From positions 65,750,335-65,814,334 of the forward strand of contig CM054178.1 in assembly GCA_028829895.1 (NCBI GenBank): a stretch of 64,000 nucleotides of DNA, given 5' to 3'. The position numbers and the translations under genes are program-made. The notes under the pieces were generated by a model. That model searched no databases. It was given only the letters and a program-made list of their open reading frames with translations, and was not told where the DNA came from. This document shows positions 23,219-35,765 of the stretch, in pieces. The stretch's first letter is position 1. Each line of letters opens with the position of its first letter. This stretch comes from Sinotaia quadrata (Eukaryota; Mollusca; Gastropoda; Architaenioglossa; Viviparidae).

Positions 23219-26200
23219 CATTTAGCGATATTGTTTTCTAGTGGCTTGTCAGTGTCAAGTGATCATTAGAAGCTATAGAATTGCATGGTAATTTTGTACA
23301 AAGGTCGTTTGCTGGCTTAATTATTAATTTTCGTGTAAGCGATTTGTGTATTCGCTCAGTCTCAATAAAACAAACGGTTATAGATGTAACAATTGCTCAC
23401 AGCTACACATGTTATTAATCAAGATTTGAATCAAGACCATCGGTATGTAAGATGTATGATCTAGAACTCACATAACTGCTATTCACATGTTCATAGATGA
23501 ATACCAATTAAATGTGTAAAATATATATGTATCGTATTCGATATATACAGTCACAAAAATCTGCCATATTAAAAACGTAATTATTGGTATAGGGTTATGA
23601 CCTTTCAAAGAGGCAATGAAACAAGGATTTTAATTTAATTTTATACAAAGAAAGATCAATATAAATTTAATGTATGCAAGCAATATTAGTTTTGATTATT
23701 TTTGTAACATGCCATTTTAAGGGATAATATAGTCACTATATAAGCAAATTAATTCGAAGCCCACATGACCGTTATACTAACCCACATAAACTTATTCAAA
23801 TACCAAATCTAGGCCTAGCTTAAACTTACAGTAATTAAAAAAAATTGCTGGGATATTTTCCATCGCTTGCATGGACATTAACCATTAAATATAAATCAGA
23901 ATAAATAAATAATTACATTAGTTTTCTCTTTGTTGCTTGATGTATACATTAGAATATAAATAAATGACATTACCTTTTGCCCTTTCTTTCATATTTTATT
24001 TTACTCTCCCTCTCCCCCAGCCCAATGCTTTTCAATCACCACGCATATAATATTACACTACTTAAGAAATTTTTTAAAAAGCAGTCTGTCCATGTAATGT
24101 CTGCCATGTTAACATTTGTCCCCCGTTTTATTAATATGAAAATGCTTTAGAGTTTAAAATTAATTTCTCACTAGCACGAGGGCCAAACGCATTCTGACCC
24201 AGTAGCATCGGCCATCTGTTTAAGTCAGCCGGAAGTGTACCTCACGTTCCAGCATATCACCGCATAAAATAGACCCCACCTTGACTGGCGGGCATGATTT
24301 TGCAGGGGGTGACAATTTCTCTCCCTGCACCGATCTATGCAACTGATATCACATATTCAGCGAGTCAGCACGATCCGTTTTCCATCACATCTCCATGTAA
24401 TTAAGTTTTTCGCCGGTCGAAGAAGGGCAACGGCCATAAAGCGAGTGGCCCCAAAAGCGTTGAATAAATAAAAGATAACAGAAATGATCGATGACCATAT
24501 TTTCACAATTGAAGTTTAGTAAAGCAGGCTCACTCCCAACAGACTAAAAAACCCAGATTGTTGTTAGAAATAATGATTTTTTAAAAAGGAGTATATTTAG
24601 CGGTGTAAGTACATATAAATGTGTTTTGACTAGTGTACTAAACGTGCAAAATCAATTGTCGAGATTTAACGAGCTGTATTCTGGGGACGAATTGTTTTGC
24701 CTGTTTAACGAGACACTGCGACCCGGAATGACCTCGATCTAGAGCCGAACGCAACCAATTTGAAAATGGACTTTTTATTTTTAGGGCGGGCATTCACCTG
24801 TTGAAACAAGAGTTTTCTAAAGGGGAGAGCAGTAGACTTTCCGACACTTTACTGCAGAGTTGCGGTTATTTGTAATACCGTTAAGTAAGCTATGCAATAA
24901 AAGAAAATCTGAGTTTTGAGAAGAGTCTGTTGTCCATAGCGTCAAGTGAATCTACAAATCTACTTTTTGTTTTGCAGTTAATGCTTGTACAGTTAAACTT
25001 TGAAATAGTTTTTCCCAAGACATTCGATTACGAATGCCAATGAAAACATTACGATGCTTTTATAAGTAAGGAAAAAGTATGTAAAAGCTAAATACATGTA
25101 TGTGGTTTGTTTTAGCACGTAATAATATAGATCTTTACAACAAAATAGGGCACATTGCATACATTGTAACAGCTCAGCAATACGTGAGGATGAATCAGCT
25201 GAACAGGCGTAGCATTTACAATTGGGATAGATAGTGTACTTTCTAATATGGGGTAGACGGTACCAGAAGAAATTCTTGTGCAAACTTGTGTCAAAACTAA
25301 GAAACAGTCGTGAATAGATAGGTATTTAATTAAAAATATTAAATTTAAAAAATCACTGCTACTCACCCTCCCATCCACTTAGGAGTTTGCTGGTGAAGTC
25401 TCGTCTCGTCTCGAGCCAACCATCCCTCTCAAGTCGTGGTCATAGTTAATTAGCGGCTGCTAATAATTAAAGATAAATCACACTTCCAGTTGCTAAGATC
25501 AGTTAACATTTTCGTTAAAAAAAGAGAAAAATAAGTAAAGAAAAGCAGTTTTAGCCTCTTTACTAAATGACTGAAATGGTGTTGGTACTCAATTTATATT
25601 GGTTAGGTCTTTGCACATAGCCATTAATCGCATGCCATGTGCTACAGCCTTGACACAGAACTAAAAGACCAATAACTCTCCTATAAAACAACTACCCTCC
25701 AAAAAAACAAAAAATCCCAACCAACTAAATCCATCTGATAATTACACTTAATGACCTACCAAGCTGCTGTTGCCTTGAGAAACCAAAACCGATTCTTTCT
25801 TGCAGTGAGGGGGAAGGGGATTTTTTTCATTGGAGGAGGAGATTGGATAACATTGAAAGAAAAACGCGGCATTCTTTGCTCTGTTGATCGTTAGATTATT
25901 ATTGATGCACTCAGTAAATTAAATGATTGTGACCTGAAACCTTACCACGGATCACGGTTATTTGTAAACACTCGCGACAGCACTTGCTTGTAGGTCACTA
26001 GTCTCCCCTTTGGCTCACACCTTTTTGTTAACAGTGCTTGGGAAATAAAAATGCTTTTAAGCGGGAAATGAGGGCAATTTTTGCCTTTCTCGTCTGGTCG
26101 GCTGTGCAGACAATAAAATTATACGCAATTTGGACAGCATGTGTGAGGTTTGGGATCTGCACGTTTTTTTTGTGTGTGTGTGTGGGGAATTATCTCCCCT

Positions 26201-27414
26201 GTCATCTCACTCTCAGCTTACCGGTTTTTGCATAGTGCACACGGTTGTCACTTTCTCGCGAGACTAGGGGTTTGACGAAGTCAGGGTTGTTAAGTTGTGA
26301 AAATATTTATGGAATCACAGGAAAACATACAACTGGTTCCACATTTCAGCAAGGGAGATCATTAACGAGAGCTTTTAAATTACAATAACGAAAAACGGAC
26401 ATGCAGCTCCACGTAGATGACGTCTGATCCGTGTTTCACCCAGGAGCGGTGGATGGCTGACTATAACTTGCAGTGGTATCGGTCGAATTATGGAGAAATG
26501 GCGTTTCAGATAACCAATTCAGTTAATAATAAGCAAACAAAATTCTCTATCAACATCGGAAGTTAAACAATACTTTTTGGCGCTATGTTTACGGTTAAGT
26601 AGTATCAACGTAAAAAACCGGAGTGGATTTTGAATTTGAGAAAATAAAAAGTCTATGGTACTTCACATGTTTCCAGTGTGAATAGCAGTGTAAGCCATAA
26701 GTCTGGAAAGAAGATAGAAATAAATAAATGATTAGTCACTCTTTTGGCGTAAAGTGTGACGCCTGATAACGAAAAGCAATTAACAGTAAATACAAGACTA
26801 AACCCCGTCATTTTCACATCCCATCATAACAATCTCAATAAACAATCAAACAAAACCCAACTAAAAACGTAAGCAAACAAACAAATAATCCAGATAAAAA
26901 TCAATGGTAACACGACGTATTATTATGTACGTAATTTTATGCGAGAGGCAAATGAAATGCGGAGTAAAATTCGGTCTCATGTATCTTGTCCCTCAGTGAC
27001 GTCATTTACCAGACGATCACGTGGTTTCTGAATTGAAAAAGAGTTTTGTATACCAAATTGATTAAAAAAAAACATAATCGCGAATTGTCAAGAGATAAAA
27101 ACTGTAGATTACTAAATGTATCTAATAGAATATATGTTTTTTAATTCATTTTTTTTTAAAAAGCTGTTTACAAAAACAATTTTCTTCCTTGACCTTGTTA
27201 AGGAACGACGAAAAGTTTATTGTTCTAATACAGTTTTGCTTGGCATGATTATTATTATAATTATGTATTAAACAAATACTATTTCATTAATAAATAATAA
27301 TTTAATACTCTTAAATGGTGTGCCAAGCACAGGTAAGACAATTTCCGGCGTCGCTTTGTTGACGAGTGTAAATTGATCCCAGGACTTGGATACTCCATTA
27401 GATGAGCGCCAAGG
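23219..27414. other. Longest array-free stretch; no gene recognised
   Basis: About 4.2 kb without a minisatellite. Two blocks, about 24180-24480 and 24690-24870, have CpG, high word complexity and little repetition, which could mark conserved non-coding elements. A TGACGTCA lies at 26997-27004, close to an ATCACGTGG word, and a TTATCTCCC at 26190-26198. ORFs at 22833-23027, 24993-25378 and 26038-26235 show no domain that I recognise. No splice-site pair with a coding frame was found by eye. Confidence 0.45.
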
Positions 27415-27625
27415 GGTTTGCTAGGAAATATCGACAACCGGAATGATGTGTTTTGCTAGGAAAGATCGACAACCGGAATGATGTGTTTTGCTAGGAAAGA
27501 TCGACAACCGAAATGATGTGTTTTGCTAGAAAGATCGACAACCGGAATGATGTGTTTTGCTAGGAAAGATCGACAACCGGAATGATGTGTTTTGCTAGGA
27601 AAGATCGACAACCGGAATGATGCGT
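27415..27625. repeat. 35-bp minisatellite, 6 copies
   Basis: GATCGACAACCGGAATGATG followed by TGTTTTGCTAGGAAA. One copy has A for G (CCGAAATG) and one lacks a G (CTAGAAAG). Each unit carries two CpGs. Confidence 0.95.
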
Positions 27626-27681
27626 AAACTGGCTGTACCGATTGGTGAATGGAAGGATGGAATGGTAAGGTGTAGTGAGCT

Positions 27682-27990
27682 AGCATTGCTCAAAAGAGTG
27701 GGAGTATAATAGCACTGCTCAAATGAGTGGAAGTAATTTAGCATTACTCAAATGAGTGGTAGCGTAATAGCATTGCTCAAATGAGTAGTAATATAATAGC
27801 ATTGATCAAATGAGTAGTAGTATAATAGCATTACTCAAATGAGTAGTAGCGTAATAGCATTGCTCAATACAGTAGCAGTATAATAGCAATGCTCAAATGA
27901 GTAGTAGTATAATAGCAATGCTCAAATGAGTAGTAGTATAATAGCATTACTCAAATGAGTAGCAGTATAATAGCATTTTAAAATTTTATT
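27682..27990. repeat. 29-bp minisatellite, about 10 copies
   Basis: GAGTAGTAGTATAATAGCAT then TGCTCAAAT recurs with a T(T/G)CTCAAAT(G) variant and scattered substitutions; the first copies are the most diverged. Confidence 0.93.
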
Positions 27991-28492
27991 CTAGTTCCGA
28001 ACAATAGCACTGATAGTATAAATGCAGGTGACATGTCTTTAGGAATTTAGTTGCAAATGGTTTAAGAGTGCATCATGGAAACCTAACGATGTCCAATTAC
28101 AAGAAACCTATCTGGTTGAAATGGCCCAATCAACTAAACCAGACTGCATTCCCCATTGTGAACTTTAACATTTTCACTAAACGAGGGTCCACGAGTGGTG
28201 TGAGTCGTATAGACCCACACCTGAGACAAATGGCCCCAGCTGTTCCTTCAATATTACTGACAGTCTGAAGTATACTAACGCATATAAAAAAAATCCCCAA
28301 AGAATTATGGCAGCAATGATATTGCTTTCTCGCGTGGGATAAACTGAAGAGTTGACAGCAGAAATCGAACATAAAATCACCGAAAATCTTCAACGACGAA
28401 GATTGATAAAAATGTCCTGAAGAGTTATATGGAGAAGTTAACTCCCCTAACACCTGCCGCACAACCCACGAACTTTAATAGCATAAAGTCCT
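27991..28492. other. No gene recognised
   Basis: Mixed-composition single-copy sequence. ORFs on both strands between 28068 and 28462 overlap and none has a recognisable domain. Confidence 0.45.
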
Positions 28493-28790
28493 TAGACAAC
28501 AAAACAACAAACATACAACATTTATACAACAAAACAACAAACATAACAACATTTATAACAATAATTTCTATAATGAGCTTTCATTATTGCAAAAAATAGT
28601 CAAACACCAATAATTTTTTAATGAAATTGTAATACTGAATCGATGAGTCAAACAATAATTTCTATAATGAACTTTCATTATTACAAAAATAGTCAAACAC
28701 CAATATCTTTTCAATGAAATTGTATTACTAAAGTGATGAGTCAAACAATAACAATGACCTTTCAGGATAAAAGATACATCAAATAAATTA
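28493..28790. repeat. 33-bp duplication followed by a 94-bp repeat
   Basis: CAACAAAACAACAAACATA is duplicated at about 28497 and 28530. Then ATAATTTCTATAATGA starts near 28561 and 28655 (94 bp), with a partial third copy near 28742 that keeps GATGAGTCAAACAATAA. Confidence 0.85.
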
Positions 28791-28797
28791 ATAATTA

Positions 28798-28892
28798 TCG
28801 ATGATGAGCAGTCCACTTGGTGAGCTCTTCAGGGCCGAGAACGCCGTAAGATGAAAAGCCCCACGCAAATTCTGGAGAGGAAAGAAGCCTAT
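28798..28892. repeat. Dispersed repeat B, copy 1
   Basis: Aligns with 51604-51755. Shared segments are TCGAT(G/A)ATGAG(C/T)AGTCC on the left and, after a gap, GAGCTCT..AGGG.CGAGAA and CAAA(T/C)TCTG(G/A)AGAGGAA. The block here lacks about 55-60 bases present in the other copy. Family and function are unknown to me. Confidence 0.65.
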
Positions 28893-29689
28893 GTAACGAA
28901 TACAGTAACTTCCATAATGACTTTACATTATTAACGAAATAATTGAGATGGCGTTATTTGTCATAGTTTTTCCTTGTGGCTTTTGTAAATGCGGTTGTTA
29001 AATTTTCCCAACTTTGACCCTTACTAATATGATAGAGTTTGTATAAAGACATACTAATTAAACAATTTTGACTATGATGTGTTTCAACAAATCAACTTGT
29101 GTACATTTATATACAAAACATTTTCAATAATACACTCGTCTGCAGCAATCATTGGAGATAGTGACTGACGTAAAATTTAGTCACAAGAAAACCAGTTCTA
29201 ATTAGCATATTGGTAAGTAAAACTTCTAGATAAACACACACTTATTTAGAATATACTAACCTATTTTATTAGTTAAAGAAAAAGCAAGGAACTCTGTAAA
29301 ACCAGATAGCTTTGATTTCGGCGTGAATTAGTCCAGATATGTTCTAATGTTGGCCTATTAGCGATTGTTTGGCGCTACAAAATCAAGGTTTAATTATCAG
29401 AAAACCAAGACTGGTTCATCGGAATTTTGAGCTCGGTACATTGAGTTATAATTAGGATACTGACCTAGACTCTTGAGTGAATTTCATTTATTAAATAAAA
29501 TCAGTTAAATTAGTACACTGACCTGATTTTGGTCAGCGCAAATAAAGCAAATTATAATTAGCATATCTACCTAATTTCTTTAGCAAATATTATGTGACTA
29601 AACCCCCTTAATTCCTACATTATATGTCCTACTATAAAGATCTGAAGTGAGCCAGAAATATTTAGCGTCTTGACATTGACTTTGGTTAG
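28893..29689. other. AT-rich; traces of a decayed array
   Basis: Words like TATAATTAGCATA and ACTGACCT recur loosely near 29210, 29440, 29510 and 29555, suggesting older, diverged copies of the array that follows. No gene seen. Confidence 0.4.
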
Positions 29690-29885
29690 TGACGCATTTT
29701 GGTTCCCATAAATCCAGTCATAATCAGCTCAGTTCGTGAAAGTGTGGGGCACACAAATCCAGTTATAATTAGCTTAATGATCTTGGCTGGTTCGTAAATT
29801 GTTGGGACAAATAAATCCAGTTATAATTAGCTTAATGATCTTGGCTGGTTCATGGAAGTGTTGGGTTATATAAAGCCAATTTAAC
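29690..29885. repeat. 58-61 bp tandem repeat, 3 copies
   Basis: AATCCAGTTATAATTAGCTT and AATGATCTTGGCTGGTTC recur near 29700 (diverged), 29757 and 29816. Confidence 0.85.
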
Positions 29886-30999
29886 TAGCATTTTCACTTT
29901 AACTAGCTTTGCTTCTTTAAAAAGAAAAAACCACACAAACAATATTTGGTTATGCAGGTTTTTGCATTTTAAAAATAAGTTCATTGATAGGTCGGAATTT
30001 CTCTAACCTAAGCCCTCGATAAATAAGATGACAGCGCCATCTGCCGATTACTGTCCTGGAAATAAAATATTATAAATTGTAATTAATGGCTTAGAGGGAG
30101 AACCATGAAAGAATTATTTTTCGAATTCGTACGAAAATGTGTATGCGAAATGAAAAATTGAAATAATAGACCAAAGACAAAAAGTGCTCTGATTTTGGCT
30201 GGATCAGTTGTGAAATTTAGTTTGACTTAAAAACACAATAAAACAGCAAAAACAACAAAACCAACTGTGACATCAGGGGGAAGGCCGTTGTCTCAATTTC
30301 GGTTGCAAAGACAGAATTGATGTGAGTGCTGCAGGCAAGCGAGATTTGTTATCATTTACGTCACGAACTGAAAGGAAACTCCGTCCAAAGAATCAAAGAA
30401 TGCAAAATGGTTGTGTGATACAGAGGGGTGTGTCGTCACGAGCCCACTAGTAGTGGATTAAGACAAATTTTAAAATTATACAGCACACAGAGAAATGATC
30501 GCAGAATGTAATTTAACAGACGAAATGTAAATTAGGAGATTAAACTTTACAATCAAATTTTCAAACTTTCTTCTTGATTTCCAAATTCATTGAGAGGGCA
30601 AAATTGTATTTGAATGACCCCATAACTTAATTACAGGGTACAATAACAATTGAGTGAACTCTTCATAAAGTTCTTTTCAAAACACTATTTTACAAAATCC
30701 CTTTGTTCACTTTTATGACGTCATTTATATAATCTGTGATGTCTTCTTGATGATGACTCATAGAAACGTCTGCATAAATCAAACTGCTTTCCAAAGGGAG
30801 ATAAAATATCGAAATTTTGTCAAATACTGCATTTCTTTTCGAAAAATCGCCAAAATATAATTGCAGAAACTGAATTGCGTCCGGTTATTTTTAGTTTAGT
30901 TGAAACTGTTACGTACAAAGCGTCAAGAAGAAATAAATAAGACTAAAGGAACAACACATATATTGAATGCTGTTGATATTGTTTCAGAACGCTTGTTAA
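29886..30999. other. No gene recognised
   Basis: Single-copy AT-rich sequence. TGACGTCA at 30716-30723 and GGGAGATAA at 30796-30804. Confidence 0.5.
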
Positions 31000-31320
31000 C
31001 AATATTACTTTTGTTTCAAAACAGGTATATAGGATTATGTATTTGTTTCAAAACAGATGTATAGTACTATTATTTTTGTTCCAAAACAGGTATATGGTAT
31101 TATTATTATTTCAAAACAGATTGTAATGTATTATTATTATTTTTGTTTTAAAACAGGTATATAGTATTATTATTTTTGTTTTAAAACAGCTGTATAGTAT
31201 TATTATTTTTGTTTTAAAACAGCTGTATAGTATTATTATTTTTGTTTCAGAAAAGATATATGGTATCATTATTTTTGTTTCAAAATAGCTATACAATTTT
31301 TTTTTAAAATTTCAAAATAG
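31000..31320. repeat. 32-36 bp array, block 1
   Basis: TTATTTTTGTTTCAAAACAG followed by (G/C)TATATAGTATTA recurs about nine times with point changes. The same unit continues at 31880-32530 and, more diverged, at 34640-34860. Confidence 0.92.
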
Positions 31321-31542
31321 GATTAGATACTTTTGTTTGAACATTGATACGGAATATCTGTATAGATGCAAGCTTCTATTGTCCGATTTACGCTAATTAA
31401 TTAATACTTATCAATAATATTTTATTACTATTCTTTTTTTCAAATATTGATATATTACTTACTCGTTATTTGGAAATGCTTGTTTACTTGTACATGAAAA
31501 TTTAGCAAGCTGCCGACGTCAGCAATGTAATTCTGTATACAG

Positions 31543-31660
31543 CGCGCTTCTTCTTTCGTAATCTTGGATTTGAACCTTGTTTGAAGGCTGTGACTGTGAG
31601 CGTGCTTCTTCTATCGTAATCTTGGATTTGAACCTTGTTTGAAGGTTGTGACTGTGAGCG
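31543..31660. repeat. About 58-bp direct duplication
   Basis: CTTCTTCT(T/A)TCGTAATCTTG and GATTTGAACCTTGTTTGAAG occur twice, 58 bp apart, differing at very few positions. GGATTTGAACC is vaguely like a B-box but no A-box accompanies it. Confidence 0.9.
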
Positions 31661-31879
31661 TACTTAAAGTCAGTGCCGATTCAGTAAGATTATTTTTGAT
31701 ACTGACCTCACTGTAAGATGTTCGCCTTATTTGGGTATACTTTTGGCAACAGCTGTTTTGTCTCAGTGGTCGCAGGTAAAAAATATGCCGGACACAAACA
31801 GTATATTTAGGCAAGGCATGGTTCCGGTGAGAGAAATCTGTTGGCGATTTTGGCTAGCGATTGACCACCAGATTAGAGG

Positions 31880-32530
31880 CTTACAGAATTATTATTTTTG
31901 TTTCAAAACAGGTATATATTATTATTAATTTTTGTTTCAAAACACCTATATATTATTAATTTTTTTGTTTCAAAACAGGTCTATTGTATTATTAATTTTT
32001 GTTTCAAAACAGATATATATATATCATGATTATAACTTTTGTTTCAAAAAGAAGTATATTGCATTTTTAAAATTTTGTTTCTAAACAAGAATATAATATT
32101 ATTTTTGTTTCGAAACAGGTGTAAAATATTTTATTATTTTCGTTTTGCAGCAGTTGCACAGCATTGTAGTATTATAGCTAGTTTTGTTCCAAACACTTGT
32201 ACACCAGTGTTATTATTTTCGTTTCAAAACAGTCGTAAAGAATGGACATAATTTTTGTTGAAAAAAGTTGTACAAAACAGTCGTAAAGAATGGACATTAT
32301 TTTTGTTGAAAAAAGTTGTACAACATTGCTATTATTTTTGTAACAAAACAATGTTATTATCTGTTTATCAAAAATGTTCTATATTTTAATGATTTTATTT
32401 TGTTTGAAAAAACTTGCACAGCATTTGTTATTTTTGTTTGAAAAATGTTGAACCAAATTTTGCTATTTTTGTTTGAAAACCATTGAACAATATTTTCATT
32501 ATTGTTTTTAAATAGACGCACAGCATTGTT
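31880..32530. repeat. 32-36 bp array, block 2
   Basis: Same TATTTTTGTTTCAAAACAG unit as block 1. Divergence rises toward the 3' end, where units become TTTTTGTTTGAAAAATGTTG. About 560 bp of other sequence separates the two blocks. Confidence 0.9.
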
Positions 32531-32536
32531 AGTATT

Positions 32537-32609
32537 TGTGGCAGAGTAAATTTGTCTGTCCCTATGTTAATACTTAATTGCTATTTAAATTGTTAAATTG
32601 TCAAAGTAA
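32537..32609. repeat. Dispersed repeat A, copy 2
   Basis: 73-bp block starting TGTGGCAGAGTAAATTTGTC, aligned with 7041-7111 at roughly 86% identity by hand. It starts immediately after the end of the 32-36 bp array. Downstream sequence differs from that of copy 1. Confidence 0.7.
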
Positions 32610-33186
32610 CCCGACCTTGGGCACTCCTTATGATGGTATTTTTCTAAATATCAGAGATGGAAATAAAGAACCCGAGTTGAGAATATGCTAGAAATTGCAG
32701 ATGTAATGCAAACTAGTTCAACTAGGTGAGTAGTTTCATTATCCAATAGTTAAGATTTACAAGAACGAGGCCAGCCATTTGGCTGAGACCTAAGACTTTA
32801 CCTGCTGTAGAGAAATCTGTTGTCTGATTAAATGAATTTGGAGTGGAAAGAAGTCCGGTCTTGCAAGGTGAGCATTACCTTAATGGTGAGTTAACTGACT
32901 GGTTGAGTGAGAATGAACTTAGAAATATTTCATGTACTTTTGCTATATGTTATACTTGTGTTTTACATACAGAAGTATTATGTGAATAGAATATTATTTC
33001 TACAATATTTTAACTAAGCTGCTCGTATGTAGTGTGCTAACACTTGACATTGTTCTGGTTTGCTGTATTTATTATGCTGTGTGCATTTATTGGGCTAATA
33101 AATTCCATTGTGGGAAACTATAAGTTGAGACTGGAATGTAAGAAAGAATAGAGTTATAAAGTGATAAACTGGAAACTTAGGTTTGC
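32610..33186. other. No gene recognised
   Basis: Single-copy sequence of mixed composition between repeat A and the 57-bp array. Confidence 0.5.
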
Positions 33187-33535
33187 TCCTGATTATATTT
33201 TTCAGGGTCAAGCAGCCTTTTCTCTCCTTGTGTTATTTGAATCTCCTGATTATATTTTTCAGTGTAAAGAAGCCTTTTCTCTCCTTGTGTTATTTGAATC
33301 TCCTGATTATATTTTTCAGTGTAAAGAAGCCTTTTCTCTCCTTGTGTTATTTGAATCTCCTGATTATATTTTTCAGTGTAAAGCAGCCTTTTCTCTCCTT
33401 GTGTTATTTGAATCTCCTGATTATATTTTTCAGTGTAAAGAAGCCTTTTCTCTTCTTGTGTTATTTGAATCTCCTGATTATATTTTTCAGGGTAAAGCAT
33501 CCTTTTCTCTCCTCATGTTATTTGAATCTCCTGAA
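33187..33535. repeat. 57-bp minisatellite, 6 copies
   Basis: TCCTGATTATATTTTTCAG starts at 33187, 33244, 33301, 33358, 33415 and 33472, with a partial copy at 33529. Units differ by one to four bases. 57 bp is 19 codons and the unit lacks stops in several frames, so ORFs open on both strands (33161-33553 plus, 33177-33500 minus). The plus-strand frame cycles a 19-residue SPDYIFQ-containing unit. A translated repeat protein is conceivable but nothing supports it. Confidence 0.94.
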
Positions 33536-33752
33536 TCATTGATTGTAAAGTAAACTGCTATGACCCAGCCATGGTAGAGGCAGGAAGCAATGTGTGTAGG
33601 TGTAAAAGGATACACTACACTTCTTTGATGTATCATAGCAAAGTATGCTTATTACATGGGCAATTTCTGGTACAGTGAAGTTACTAAAATCGCTACAATT
33701 GTTGTTCTGCTTAAAGGAACTGACAGCCAAAGAAGGCGCTCATATGAGGAGA

Positions 33753-34085
33753 GACACTGTTGATGTGGACAATAGACTTGTGACACTGTTGATGTGGACA
33801 ATAGACTTGTGACACTGTTGATGTGGACAATAGACTTGTGACACTGTTGATGTGGACAATAGACTTGTGACATTGTTGATGTGGACAATAGACTTGTGAC
33901 ACTGTTGATGTGGACAATAGACTTGTGACATTGTTGATGTGGACAATAGACTTGTGACATTGTTGATGTGGACAATAGACTTGTGACACTGTTGATGTGG
34001 ACAATAGACTTGTGACATTGTTGATGTGGACAATAGACTTGTGACATTGTTGATGTGTGGACAATAGACTTGTGATATTGTTGCA
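33753..34085. repeat. 29-bp minisatellite, 12 copies
   Basis: GACA(C/T)TGTTGATGTGGACAA plus TAGACTTGT. The only frequent variant is C or T at the fifth base. The first four copies all have C and the T form appears from copy five on. One late copy has an extra TG. Because the unit is not a multiple of three but lacks stops, three minus-strand frames of 97-144 codons stay open. Confidence 0.97.
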
Positions 34086-34639
34086 AAAGTGCATGAGAGT
34101 GCTTAATTCAGATTATGTAAAATCTATTATCACTATCTCTAATAACTCAATTTCTGTTCTCAGGCAAGAACTCTCTTCTGATTTGTATTGAAACTATTGT
34201 TTTGTAAGACTGTTTAAGCAGAAATTATTTGAACGTGGTTTCATGGAAATATTGGTGTTAAATAATCTTTTTCATTATATTTGTCAATTGTATATAGGAT
34301 TGTTGATTTAATAAATTTATTGTTAAATTTATTGATCTTATACATATTGATAACCTTATTTTGAAGAAGAAAGTGGGTGAATGGGGGCTCGCTAAATATA
34401 GAGACGTATTTATCTTCTTCTTTAGTAAGAAGTTTTCCACCTACGGAATATTGTGTGACAGGTAAATGTTGCTTAATGCTGTGGAAGAGAGAAAACGTTT
34501 ACAGCGTCCGCATATCGTGTGGTTTCTGCTAGATAATTATTAATAACATAAATTGAGATTTTCATCACTTGTGATTACTTATGGATGATTAATTAATTAA
34601 TAATAATTATAATCATTGACCTACTGGCGTTGGCCTCAC
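34086..34639. other. No gene recognised
   Basis: AT-rich single-copy sequence; a short TAAATTTATTG duplication near 34310. Confidence 0.5.
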
Positions 34640-34860
34640 AGTATTATTCTTTCAAAGCAGTTTATGTTCATCTTTTAGCATTGCTGTTTTACAACAGTTA
34701 AACATTATTTTTATTGCCTCAAAACAGTTTTATTTTTATTTTTAGCATTGTTGTTAATTTTGTTTTATAGCTATTGTACAATATTATTATTAATTTTGTT
34801 TCAAAGCATTTTCATTTTTAATTTTAGCATTGTTACTAATTTTGTTTTACAACAGCTCTT
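34640..34860. repeat. 32-36 bp array, block 3 (diverged)
   Basis: Units such as TTATTAATTTTGTTTCAAAG and TTTTAGCATTG resemble the arrays at 31000 and 31880 but are more diverged. Confidence 0.7.
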
Positions 34861-35682
34861 TAACGACAATAGAATGACTGGACGTTTAGAGATCCATTTG
34901 TAGCTATGGTTATCAAGATTCATACATCCATTATCTTGCAAACATCTTTCTCTCTTTCCCTCACTCCAGGAGAGATGAGGGGTAACGTTGTGCTAGCGGG
35001 ATTTATGGGCTCATCGCGTGCTACGTTTGGAGAAGACCTCCATTTTCTTTTAAAGTCGACAAATACGTCTTAATGAAAAAGAACTAAAAGTTTCTGCTAA
35101 TTTTCTTCCTTACAGAACAGTATTTTTATTTTGCATTCTTCTTTGAGGAAAAAAAAGAAGATAAATATAGTCTTTAGAGACAAAAATATAAATACATACT
35201 TATAAACATGGATCATTATGAATTATTTTTTGCTCATAATTGTTTTTGAAGAAACTGCGGTTTACTTCTGGATGTTAAAATTATTACGTAATATCCAAAA
35301 AACAGTGTCTCAGTGATTATAAAGAAAAGAAAGCGGTTCACATTCACCCAGGTACCACCAGTTCTCTTTCCTCATCAGTACTCAGGATATCAGTTTTCTC
35401 GTCCTTCCTTCCAGAACATCAGGGTTTTGTTTGTTTGTTTTGCTTTGTTTTGTTTACTTTCTGGAACGGAAGGCAATATTCTGCCTTCTGCAGAGCTGAC
35501 AGAGTTCGAATCTATCAGATAAATGTCGCCTTCCGAGCTAGCCCGCACTCTCCAAAACGAAATAAATGACGCTGGTCTGACGTCATCAAATTCAAAATGG
35601 CGATGTTATCCATAGACAAAATGACTTTGTAAGAAACTTTAATTTATTTATTTAAATAAAAAAGCCTTCAAAACACATTCCA
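34861..35682. other. No gene recognised
   Basis: Single copy. TGACGTCA at 35578-35585 sits just upstream of a CAAAATGGCG word (35593-35602), a YY1-like sequence often near animal promoters. The ORF at 35313-35522 has one hydrophobic stretch but no known domain. Confidence 0.4.
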
Positions 35683-35765
35683 ATAGTGGAGCTTTCTTTT
35701 TCGTACGAGCACTTTATTAGTGGAGCTTATTTTCGTACGAGCACTTTATTAGTGGAGCTAATTAG
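35683..35765. repeat. About 35-bp tandem repeat, 2.5 copies
   Basis: TTTCGTACGAGCACTTTATT and AGTGGAGCT repeat. Confidence 0.9.

Noticed and set aside
33753..34085. Regular 29-bp direct repeats resembling a CRISPR array
   Set aside because: Repeats are contiguous with no spacers, no cas genes are present, and the genome is clearly eukaryotic.
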